A DNA stretch of 64,000 nucleotides, taken from NCBI RefSeq assembly GCF_000006565.2, contig NC_031478.1, positions 975,874 through 1,039,873 of the forward strand, written 5' to 3'. Below the pieces are notes generated by a model that did not search any database, had not been told where the DNA came from, and saw only the letters and a program-made list of their open reading frames with translations. Source of the stretch: Toxoplasma gondii ME49 (Eukaryota; Apicomplexa; Conoidasida; Eucoccidiorida; Sarcocystidae). The position numbers and the translations under genes were made by a program. This document shows, one piece after another, positions 14,225-24,317 of the stretch (positions are counted from its first letter, which is position 1; the number at the start of each line of letters is the position of its first letter).

Positions 14225-14336
14225 CGGCAGATGGGTCTTCGCAGGCTGAGACCGGCTTGACCGGCGAAGAGCGATTGAAAAGCCCAGCGTCCAAATGCAA
14301 GTTATATGGATACTGGACATGAGAACACGGCGTGCA
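14225..14336. repeat. Internal copy of the diverged array-edge segment
   Basis: Here a unit changes to a sequence that otherwise occurs only at the right end of the array (17103-17215). It contains the inverted repeat TCTTCGC (14236-14242) and GCGAAGA (14264-14270), then a diverged form of the normal unit (CCAGCGTCCAAATGCAAG instead of CCAGCGTCCAGACATAAT). It runs straight into the run of N. Confidence 0.9.
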
Positions 14337-14356
14337 NNNNNNNNNNNNNNNNNNNN
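14337..14356. other. Assembly gap (20 N)
   Basis: Twenty N interrupt the satellite. The length is probably a placeholder, so the true copy number of the array is unknown. Any frame translated across it is not real. Confidence 0.98.
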
Positions 14357-17102
14357 TGATGAAAGAATCGAACTGATACTTCCATGGTTTTTCTCAGGGT
14401 CACCCCCACAAGCGTGATTCGATCCTCGAGAGAAACGGATCCCTCGACGAGTCCACTCCCCCGAGACTAGGAATATGGAAGACTGTATCCAGGAGCAGCG
14501 CCGAAGCGGTTCAACTCGACCAAATCCAACTGATCTGGGACGCTGCCGTTTTCGGCTACACACCATGAGACTCAATACCATCTTCCGTGACATGAGTTGT
14601 GGTGCTCGAGGGCGGCAGACGGGTCATATAGAACCCAGCGTCCAGACATAATTTATTGGCGAAAGTGTAAACCTTATAGCCTAACCTGCCTATTATCTAA
14701 GCTACAGTCGTGTCCCTCCAGTGACAGATAGTAGCAAACAATACAGAGGTTGTCGCGCGGTACAATGGGTTTCTTCGTGGCTCCCATAACCACTTCTCGC
14801 TCAAACGCACACCAACCGCGGCGAAACACCAAATCCGCTTCCATCTTCACAATGATGAAAAGAAATCGAACTGATACTTCCATGGTTTTTCTCAGGGTCA
14901 CCCCCACAAGCGTGAGTCGATCCTCGAGAGAAACGGATCCCTCGACGAGTCCACTCCCCCGAGACTAGGAATATGGAAGACTGTATCCAGGAGCAGCGCC
15001 GAAGCGGTTCAACTCGACCAGATCCAACTGATCTGGGACGCTGCCGTTTTCGGCTACACACCATGAGACTCAATGTCATCTTCCGTGACATGAGTTGTGG
15101 TGCTCGAGGGCGGCAGACGGGTCATATAGAACCCAGCGTCCAGACATAATTTATTGGCGAAAGTGTAAACCTTATAGCCTAACCTGCCTATTATCTAAGC
15201 TACAGTCGTGTCCCTCCAGTGACAGATAGTAGCAAACAATACAGAGGTTGTCGCGCGGTACAATGGGTTTCTTCGTGGCTCCCATAACCACTTCTCGCTC
15301 AAACGCACACCAACCGCGGCGAAACACCAAATCCGCTTCCATCTTCACAATGATGAAAAGAAATCGAACTGATACTTCCATGGTTTTTCTCAGGGTCACC
15401 CCCACAAGCGTGAGTCGATCCTCGAGAGAAACGGATCCCTCGACGAGTCCACTCCCCCGAGACTAGGAATATGGAAGACTGTATCCAGGAGCAGCGCCGA
15501 AGCGGTTCAACTCGACCAAATCCAACTGATCTGGGACGCTGCCGTTTTCGGCTACACACCATGAGACTCAATGTCATCTTCCGTGACATGAGTTGTGGTG
15601 CTCGAGGGCGGCAGACGGGTCATATAGAACCCAGCGTCCAGACATAATTTATTGGCGAAAGTGTAAACCTTATAGCCTAACCTGCCTATTATCTAAGCTA
15701 CAGTCGTGTCCCTCCAGTGACAGATAGTAGCAAACAATACAGAGGTTGTCGCGCGGTACAATGGGTTTCTTCGTGGCTCCCATAACCACTTCTCGCTCAA
15801 ACGCACACCAACCGCGGCGAAACACCAAATCCGCTTCCATCTTCACAATGATGAAAAGAAATCGAACTGATACTTCCATGGTTTTTCTCAGGGTCACCCC
15901 CACAAGCGTGAGTCGATCCTCGAGAGAAACGGATCCCTCGACGAGTCCACTCCCCCGAGACTAGGAATATGGAAGACTGTATCCAGGAGCAGCGCCGAAG
16001 CGGTTCAACTCGACCAGATCCAACTGATCTGGGACGCTGCCGTTTTCGGCTACACACCATGAGACTCAATGTCATCTTCCGTGACATGAGTTGTGGTGCT
16101 CGAGGGCGGCAGACGGGTCATATAGAACCCAGCGTCCAGACATAATTTATTGGCGAAAGTGTAAACCTTATAGCCTAACCTGCCTATTATCTAAGCTACA
16201 GTCGTGTCCCTCCAGTGACAGATAGTAGCAAACAATACAGAGGTTGTCGCGCGGTACAATGGGTTTCTTCGTGGCTCCCATAACCACTTCTCGCTCAAAC
16301 GCACACCAACCGCGGCGAAACACCAAATCCGCTTCCATCTTCACAATGATGAAAAGAAATCGAACTGATACTTCCATGGTTTTTCTCAGGGTCACCCCCA
16401 CAAGCGTGAGTCGATCCTCGAGAGAAACGGATCCCTCGACGAGTCCACTCCCCCGAGACTAGGAATATGGAAGACTGTATCCAGGAGCAGCGCCGAAGCG
16501 GTTCAACTCGACCAAATCCAACTGATCTGGGACGCTGCCGTTTTCGGCTACACACCATGAGACTCAATGTCATCTTCCGTGACATGAGTTGTGGTGCTCG
16601 AGGGCGGCAGACGGGTCATATAGAACCCAGCGTCCAGACATAATTTATTGGCGAAAGTGTAAACCTTATAGCCTAACCTGCCTATTATCTAAGCTACAGT
16701 CGTGTCCCTCCAGTGACAGATAGTAGCAAACAATACAGAGGTTGTCGCGCGGTACAATGGGTTTCTTCGTGGCTCCCATAACCACTTCTCGCTCAAACGC
16801 ACACCAACCGCGGCGAAACACCAAATCCGCTTCCATCTTCACAATGATGAAAAGAAATCGAACTGATACTTCCATGGTTTTTCTCAGGGTCACCCCCACA
16901 AGCGTGAGTCGATCCTCGAGAGAAACGGATCCCTCGACGAGTCCACTCCCCCGAGACTAGGAATATGGAAGACTGTATCCAGGAGCAGCGCCGAAGCGGT
17001 TCAACTCGACCAGATCCAACTGATCTGGGACGCTGCCGTTTTCGGCTACACACCATGAGACTCAATGCCATCTTCCGTGACATGAGTTGTGGTGCTCGAG
17101 GG

Positions 17103-17215
17103 CGGCAGATGGGTCTTCGCAGGCTGAGACCGGCTTGACCGGCGAAGAGCGATTGAAGAGCCCAGCGTCCAAATGCAAGTTATATGGATACTGGACATTG
17201 AGAACACGGCGTGCA
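17103..17215. repeat. Right edge of the satellite, with hairpin
   Basis: Diverged end of the array. An approximately 35-bp segment with inverted arms (TCTTCGC at 17114-17120, GCGAAGA at 17142-17148) replaces the CATATAGAAC stretch of ordinary units, followed by a diverged tail. Unique sequence begins after about 17215. Confidence 0.85.
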
Positions 17216-18399
17216 TGCATTGGACGTTCCCATGACTAAGCTGATTTGACAGGATAAATTTGGTGTCCAGCGGTTCACATTTTACGCACTACCAGACACC
17301 ACATAAGCAGCAGAGGCGGCTTTGGTGATATCAGTCATCCTTCCAATCAGCCAAGTTTGTGTCGGTTACTAGTTCTCGTCAACGATAGTCGGCGAGCTGG
17401 GTGGTATCATCACGGAAGGATACGGAAGGAAACGAAGACCGTGACAGCTGGCCGCGTTTCTCACCTCTACTAATGGGCACCACACCATGAATAACGTGGG
17501 AGACGCACGCCACACAATGGAACACACACACTAGTAAACAAACCGAAACACGGCAACGCCACAAACGGTGTCCATGAGAAACATGTGAACAAACAGCCGC
17601 TAAACCAGGGGAACTGTTTTCTAGTGATCTTCACGACCAACACACTGAAGGAAGCTCGCCCTCAGATGGTAGTGCATGTTAGAGTTGTCTCCACACAAGT
17701 TGTTCGGAGAGCTCTTTTATCTGTGGTTTCATCACATGCGAGCGTCTTCCAACAATACCACCATCACACCGCCAACACAACGTATACAGATCAGTCTCAT
17801 AAACGGTAACGGACATAAAGATGCACTGATATCACAACACGCGTTCATGCAAAAGCGGAGCCGTATACGTGACTTGTTGAATCCCAAACCACGCTAAATA
17901 ATCTATCAACGTGAAGACTGCTGTCTGTTCCTATTAATGAAGCAACGTGAAAAAAATATTCCTCATGCGTATACGCAGATTTTTGTGCGGTGAGACAGGG
18001 CCGACCTATCAGCACAGGTTGGATCGAAGTTTCGGGAGTTTGTGCAGACATGCAATTCCCGTAGGCGCCTACGGAAGTGCGTCGCGCTGGTGAGCACTCG
18101 CAGAAGTCTCAGTGTGTTGTCCACCAGAGTCTTCATTTCCACTCCACCAAAACCTCTGTAGTTCTTTTCGTGACACAGAACAGGGGAGTCAGAGCCGCGG
18201 CTGTGAGCTCCGTCCTTCTCTCCCCAATCACTCATATGTCCACGACGCAGAGCCACGCTCCCCCCGCATGTCGCTAGGCGGTCCAGCAGTCAGCCACCCA
18301 ACCGAACGCCCCCTGCAGCCGCAAAGCGGCACCAGAACGGCGCTCCGAGAAGCGAAATGCCGCGCACATATCCCAGCCCACATTTCCACCAAGAAACGC
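17216..18399. other. Intergenic, 3' flank of RPL3
   Basis: Between the satellite and the RPL3 stop codon. No coding signal is seen. The part next to 18399 should be the RPL3 3' untranslated region. Confidence 0.5.
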
Positions 18400-21093
18400 T
18401 TACATGGCGGCGGCACGGCTCTTGAGCGGACCGTAGAACTTGGCCTTCTCCTCCGAAGTCTGGAAGCGGCCGTGGCCCCACTTGGCGGAGGTGTCGATGA
18501 ACTTGAGGTTGACCGGCTCGAGCGCCCGACGTGTCGTGCGCGGGACCAGGGTCTTTCTGAACGTGATCGGGCGCTTCTTGCAGCCGACGATGCAGCCCTT
18601 GAGGAGCAAAAAGTCGTTGTTGACCGTGCCGTAGTGCGGGAAGCCGCCCATGGGCGTAATGCGCTTCTCCGTGAGATCCGACTCCGTGGTTGCATTCCGC
18701 GGGTCTGCTCCGTTGCCGACGCGGTACACCTTCTTGTTCATCTCCGTGCGGTGGAAGTAACCCTTCTGACCGTGACGCGGCACTTGGAACTGGACACGCG
18801 CCGGATGCCACGCTCCGATACACGCGATCTTGCGAAGACCACGATGGGTCTTGCGCGGCAGACGCGTCACACCCCAACGAGACACGACACCCTTCACTCC
18901 GTGACCCTTAGTGACACCTGCAGGGAAACAGGGACAGATACCAAGCTCGCCAGGTGAATGAAAATGGCAATAAAACAGGGAGACACTTGGACCCTTCCGT
19001 ATCAATTCGAAGGACAAAACCTGAAAGGCGAAGCGCCTTTGCGGGGTTGCACACAGGGGGACTTGCGTGCACATATCAGAAAGACAAAGCGAGCAAGCTA
19101 AAAACTATGCCCCGACACCCGACATCTCCATCCCCCAAATGGATAGAGAAATGCCTGTTTGTTCGCCGACTGCCCGAGGATCCTGGAGACAACAATCGAC
19201 ATAGCTTACCAATAACGTCGATCATCTCGCCCTCAGTGAAGACGGCCTTGACGGGCACGGCTGTCTCGAACATCTTTGTGCAGAAGTCAACCTGGGGAAC
19301 CGCAGACGCAGAGCCGAACTATCCGTTGACGCACAGAAATAATACAGACGTGACTGAAAAAGATACACCATCCAAGAAAAAGCACATGGACGACTACCGT
19401 CAAGCGCTGCACTTGCGTGCACCCTAAAAGCCCGTACTGAAAAACATGCCCACCTTGAGAATCTGCTCCTGTCAAAACCGACTGTCGCTTACTTTCTCCG
19501 CAATGGATCCTCCATTGACCTGGATCTCCATAACGTGGGCCTTCTTGGAGCCTATGGGGGTCTTGGACGGCTGGGTGTGGCAGATGGCACGAATGACCGA
19601 GCAGTAGTTCTTCATGCGGGTCAGCTCCGCCTCCATCTTGTTGTTGTCTCCGTAGCGTTTGGCGTATTTGGTGAACGCCTTTCTCTTGCTTTTGTACCAG
19701 TTCTTGTAGAAGCGGCGCTTGCACTCATCTGACAAGTGTCCTGCCCAGACAGTGACGAGCGCACGCAGGCCACGCGGCGTCTCGATGTAGCCAACGACAC
19801 CGACGCAAACCATGGGCGGCGTGTCCACGACAGTCACGGCCTCGACGATCTCCTTCTTGTGGAGCTCTGCAAACAAAACCGCAATTGCGTGGCACGAAAG
19901 AAATGCAATGGAAGAGAGTACCAACAACCTAGGCAGTCAGATCTCCATGTGCATGCACTAGAGAGGAAGACGCACATACGTATACTGGGAAGAGCGGCGT
20001 TATAACGGGGACGCAGACACAGAAAACGTGAAACGTATCTGTGGTGGCAGGAGTCACACTGGGACACGTGTCTGGTTATCTTCGCCACACAGTCGCTTCC
20101 TGAGGGTGTTCATGACGGCGAAGGACACTTGAACAATCGGATAAAAGAGAGGACTCGATAAAGGAAATCGGAAACGTTTCCGGCAAACTCACTTGAGCCG
20201 GGTTTGTCGAGCTCGCGGACGACGTGGGTCATGCCAGCCTTATAGCCCATGAAGGCTGTGAGGTGGGGGGGCTTGGACGGGTCATCCTTAGGGAAGGCCT
20301 TTACTGCAGCAAGCAGGGAAAAAAGCAAAAACAACGTCACAAACAATGCACCAGATAAACATAAAACACATAAAAAAAAGGCCACCACTTGGAACCCGAA
20401 CTTTTCGCATAGAAACGCCACGTGGCCTCAACACACACTTGCAAGCTTGCCGCCGATGCGGATCGACGGCGGGGCTGGGTTTGATATGATGGGGTGGAGT
20501 TGGCGCTTCTGCAGGAAGATCTTTAAAAGGAAACCAGAAAGGTCAGTGAAAAGCACTGAATAAGACACCGGAACTTGAACAACAAAGGCGAAAAAGAATA
20601 CCTTCACCCCTCCGTAACCCCTGTGGCAGTCGCCTCCGTTGGAACCCATGCGGTCGCGGTTATCACGCACAGTAGGCACGTGCGGAATCATCGCAAAAAA
20701 ACGAAGGCGTCAAAACGGAATGGAGACGGACGAATGATTGATCACCCTTAGGTGAGTTTGCTTCAGGAAATCAGGGCCTTTCGGCCACAATTCTCCATGA
20801 AAATTTGGAGGAAGTGCCACGTACGAAACCGGCGAACAAAGGCCCCACGCGGGGTACGTGGCGCTTTCGCGTACACACCGGAGCCAGTAGAATTGAAGAA
20901 AACAGACAGACCAAGTTACAACAAGAGTTAGGAACTATATACGTTCCCCCTGCGAGGAGAATTGTGGACATCGGTCTCTCCATTCTTCCTCGGGAACGCG
21001 ACTCTCACCTTTTCCTCTATGACGCTTGCATCGCTTCCTGGGCAGGAAACCCAGGGAGCCGTGGCGAGGGCGCTCAAACTTCCGGTGGGACAT
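18400..21093 (-). CDS. Ribosomal protein L3 (uL3), cytosolic large subunit
   Basis: Core protein of the 60S subunit that reaches toward the peptidyl-transferase centre. Five exons join with GT-AG introns and matching phases: 21093-21009, 20303-20193, 19866-19493, 19291-19210 and 18917-18400, giving 1170 nt and 389 residues, the usual eukaryotic L3 length. The N-terminus reads [20 protein letters not shown]. It continues with [69 protein letters not shown] and [12 protein letters not shown]. The conserved uL3 block is [15 protein letters not shown], then [20 protein letters not shown], and the C-terminus ends LKSRAAAM. Intron 1 is about 700 nt and the others are 200-330 nt. Promoter elements typical of Toxoplasma ribosomal-protein genes lie 160-240 bp upstream of the ATG. 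Nothing is missing or broken. Confidence 0.98.
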
Positions 21094-21250
21094 CTTTTTT
21101 ACCCAGAAAAAACCAAGAACTTGAGGTTCTGTAGAGTCCAGCCCCTCCCTCTTTCAGAAGAATGTTCTGAAAAAGTCCGTCGAGGCGGTCGTGCGGAGAG
21201 GAAAAATCACGGGATCCACGATCACCCCGCAATTTTCGTTTCGCGGCGTC

Positions 21251-21258
21251 TGCATGCG
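21251..21258. promoter_or_regulatory. TRP-2-like element (TGCATGCG)
   Basis: Matches the YGCATGCR element described for Toxoplasma ribosomal-protein promoters. It sits about 160 bp upstream of the RPL3 start. The core TGCATGC is also a known apicomplexan AP2 binding motif. The match is seen; the function is inferred. Confidence 0.7.
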
Positions 21259-21320
21259 CGGTCCCCCCACGTCTGCAGGACCCTACACCGCGACGGGTTA
21301 TGGCCAAACCCCACTCAGCG

Positions 21321-21335
21321 TCGGCTCTTATTCGG
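21321..21335. promoter_or_regulatory. TRP-1-like element (TCGGCTCTTATTCGG)
   Basis: Fits the 15-nt TRP-1 element as I recall it (TCGGCTTATATTCGG) at 13 of 15 positions, about 230 bp upstream of the RPL3 ATG and 63 bp from the TRP-2-like site. The paired occurrence at this distance supports a genuine ribosomal-protein promoter. Confidence 0.65.
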
Positions 21336-24317
21336 AACACAAAGTTGACGATAGAACAAGCGTAGGCTAAACACCTGTTTGCCTCAATCGCAGACCCTGA
21401 TCTTGCAGCTGGAACCCCAAAAAGGCGCTGTTACAACAACACCAACTTGCATCTCGAAAAACGCAGGAGGGACTGGGGAAGTTTGCCGATGCTGGTAGCA
21501 TTAGGAACGAACGCAACACATGAAGCTGTGTTAAGTGGTGACCAGAAATATCATCCTTTCCCCAAGCAAAAATGCGATTGGGAGAGCGGCCCAACTCACA
21601 CCTCCCACCTATGGAGTATGTGCTCCCAGGGAGGAAGGACATTAATTTTCCACTTTGATGTAACAGGAGGAGAGGCAGTCGAATTGCCTTCTGTTCGGAG
21701 ACCAAGGGAAAGAAATTGGTTGACGTAACCCGAACAGGGAGTTTTGCACAGATCCTTTGGAACAAAGACACCGCTGGGAGGCAGGACGAAACCGACGCCT
21801 CTGCCGCGTTGCGACCTAATGCAAGATTTCTCGCCTTTTAGGGAAAACACAGGGAAGTGCGGGCAGTCACATGCGTGGAGAGAGAAACGAGTTGATTCTC
21901 TTTAATTTTTGGTTCTTTGACACTTGCCAAACGCTTCATCCTAGGAGTGTTGGGAACTGAGGCACAGCCAATCATGCAAGACACTCTCCTTGGCACTTCA
22001 AAACAAAAGAGAAAAGCCCCTCAGGGATCTGCTTCCCCCTTTTGTCCCTCTTCCTCTCTTTCTACCTGCCCAGCACCTTTGAAACCGATGGTGTGTCAAG
22101 CGACGAATGCCAAATCCCCTATATACAGATAACAGAAACCTGTATTTTACTACCTATGCTTGTCGATACGGGCGAAAGGTGCTTTTTGTCGTTTCCGCAT
22201 ATGTAGAAACGTTTTAACCACACAGAACCCTTACTTGTCCAAAGTTTGCAGAACTTCCGGGAGAACAAGCGGTACACATGTTCCATTTCCTTGGTTCATG
22301 CAGTTCTTTCACGAACGAAGACGGGAAATATCGCTTCTGTGAGGGCAGGGGACTTCTGGGGTGCTGCTTTGTATTTCAAAAGTTCGTTATCCTACACCGA
22401 ACACTTCCTTCTCTGGATCGTCTGCCGCGAAGATACACCCCGGCTTAACGACCGCGTTCACTGACAATTTCCACGCGTTTAAGATACCGTTCGTCGCAAC
22501 AATGAGGAAAAATCGCAAAAGCATCTCCGCAAATGGTAGTGGTTGCTCTGACTCTCTGTACCTGCCATGGGGCTGACCCAGGATCGATCCACTGCAAGAA
22601 AAAACGGAATTCACTTTGCGTTGTGTCTCGGCGAATCGTGAAATTCCTTCTTTTCCCCACACGAGATGCCGACTCTTCGTGTTCTAGCAGCTGTAAATGG
22701 CCCACAGAAGACAACCCGCACATCTCTCCATATTATAGATAGATGTCTTTTTGTGTGGACACAGATATGGGCGGCGATACTTCCTGGACAGTTCACTCGA
22801 AATGTTGAGTCAGCAGCAGGGAGAAATTGTTGCCTTTGCTGAATAGTGGGCATTCCGCATTAAATAACTATCCGAGACATATTGTTTGCTTAGCCGCAAA
22901 CATCCTTCTTCTCGATGGTTTGCGATGTTTGATTTTTTGCCGGGCAGACGTCTCCGGTTTTGTTTTTCCTCCGTATTCGCTATGCTGTGACTCGGTAGGT
23001 AGCAGTCCCACCTTTCACCGTTCCCCACAACAGTTCCGGGATTTAACGAGGAAATAGTGCATTGTGAATCGGGTAAAGATACCTATTTCTGTTGGCCGTA
23101 AAGTCTTCGAGGACAGATGATTGAACGCTGCTGTTCCCTTTTTTCCGTATGTGCCTCACTCTCCACCAAGACCAGGTGCTCGCTCCGACCGACAACTTGG
23201 AAAGAACGCAGAGATAGGCGAGCTTGGAAAGTTGAATGAGAATAACAATCCTTGCTGTTTGGAAGGAGAGACAAGCTCTCCAAATCTGCTCTTGAATCGA
23301 GTGGAGGGAAGGTTGCAAAGCCATGCGCTGTTCCACCGGTATCTCCGGGTTCCAAATATCCTAAAGCCACACGAGGAAAGAGCAGGTGACTTTGCGTCTT
23401 TAAACCCTTCTTTATCATGGAGCTTGCAGAGAAAGGAAACACCCGATTCGCTAACAAAGCCCTTCAAAATTTGGATGGGTAGTCGAACGCGTAGGTTAGA
23501 CTTCGGAGAAAAAAGTCGGTTTTAGAAACCGAGGAAGCTGTTTCAAAATCCGTTTAGAGCGGCACTAGCTTCAGCTGTCATCCTAAATGTACCGCATGGC
23601 CCCTGCGAATTTTAGGTCTTCCATGGACTCTATATTTCAAGAGAGTTGACTTATCCTCCGTGCAATTGTTGGGAGAAAAAAGAGGAAAAACTGTTAAAAC
23701 ACTTCGCGCTGAACGCTCGGATCCACACACACGGGTCTCAACTGTCTCGTCTCCCTGTCTCTCTGCGAGCACCTATAAAGGCTGGAAAGTGCAGTGCCAA
23801 GAAACGACAGGTTTTTCTAGACAATCAAGGCGTATTTTGCCTTCGTTGCTAAGCCAAAGAAAAAACCTGGACGCTATTTCTCCTCCTCGTAGGTCTCTCG
23901 CTTTGGCCCTTGGTGGTGAGCAAGTCGGCAGCCACACACCAGCGCTGAGATGTGGAGACACCGTTGGCCTTCCTGCACAATTTTGAGGAATCTCGACCAG
24001 TTGAGAAGAAAGAATTTTTCAGCATCTCACCCGCTCAATTTCGAATTTCTCACCTTGAGAAAGATGCGAGAAATCCTCCAGTTTTGTATCAGTTCCTTCG
24101 CTCGGTCTGACCACACGTACCTTGTTGCCACACAGCTGGAGCACTGTCAAAGAGACTGAGGAAAGAAGAAAGCCTCTGTTTGTGTCTTCAGTTTTGTTCT
24201 TTGCGAACTCTGCGTACATCTTGTGAAATATCTCGTCCTCCCCTCTTCGGATTTCTCTGATTTTCCCCTTCTTCCCCGTCTCTCTGCCGTGTCTCATGTG
24301 CTCGCTTGGTCGCCAGG
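21336..24317. other. Intergenic region between divergent RPL3 and Patched genes
   Basis: No frame with convincing coding content. It should hold the 5' regions of both divergent genes. A pyrimidine-rich stretch (about 24180-24300) lies just before the Patched start. No RNA gene is recognised. Confidence 0.5.

Larger units (their letters stand above)
12994..17215. repeat. 498-bp tandem satellite array
   Basis: A 498-bp unit recurs head to tail with near identity. The anchor ACTTCCATGGTTTTTCTC occurs nine times, for example at 12994 and 13492, exactly 498 apart. The box GTTGTCGCGCGGTACAATGG recurs near 13363, 13861, 14747, 15245, 15743, 16241 and 16739; the step from 13861 to 14747 is 886 because of the edge copy and gap. 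Each unit carries the same overlapping short frames: 96 codons on minus, plus 77 on minus and 72 on plus. They differ only by rare substitutions and look like passengers of the repeat. From 14.8 kb on, units alternate between CAAATCC and CAGATCC, a dimeric pattern. It does not resemble, from memory, the 529-bp Toxoplasma diagnostic repeat. The left edge near 12990 is abrupt. Confidence 0.95.

Noticed and set aside
14168..14593. A 141-codon minus frame across the run of N
   Set aside because: It is translated through unknown bases at the assembly gap and mixes two satellite units, so it is not a gene.
12877..17083. Repeated 72-96 codon frames as a tandem gene family
   Set aside because: They overlap on both strands, have no recognisable domain, and are explained by the 498-bp repeat itself.
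12994..17215. Identification as the Toxoplasma 529-bp diagnostic repeat
   Set aside because: The period is 498 bp and the sequence does not match what I remember of that element.
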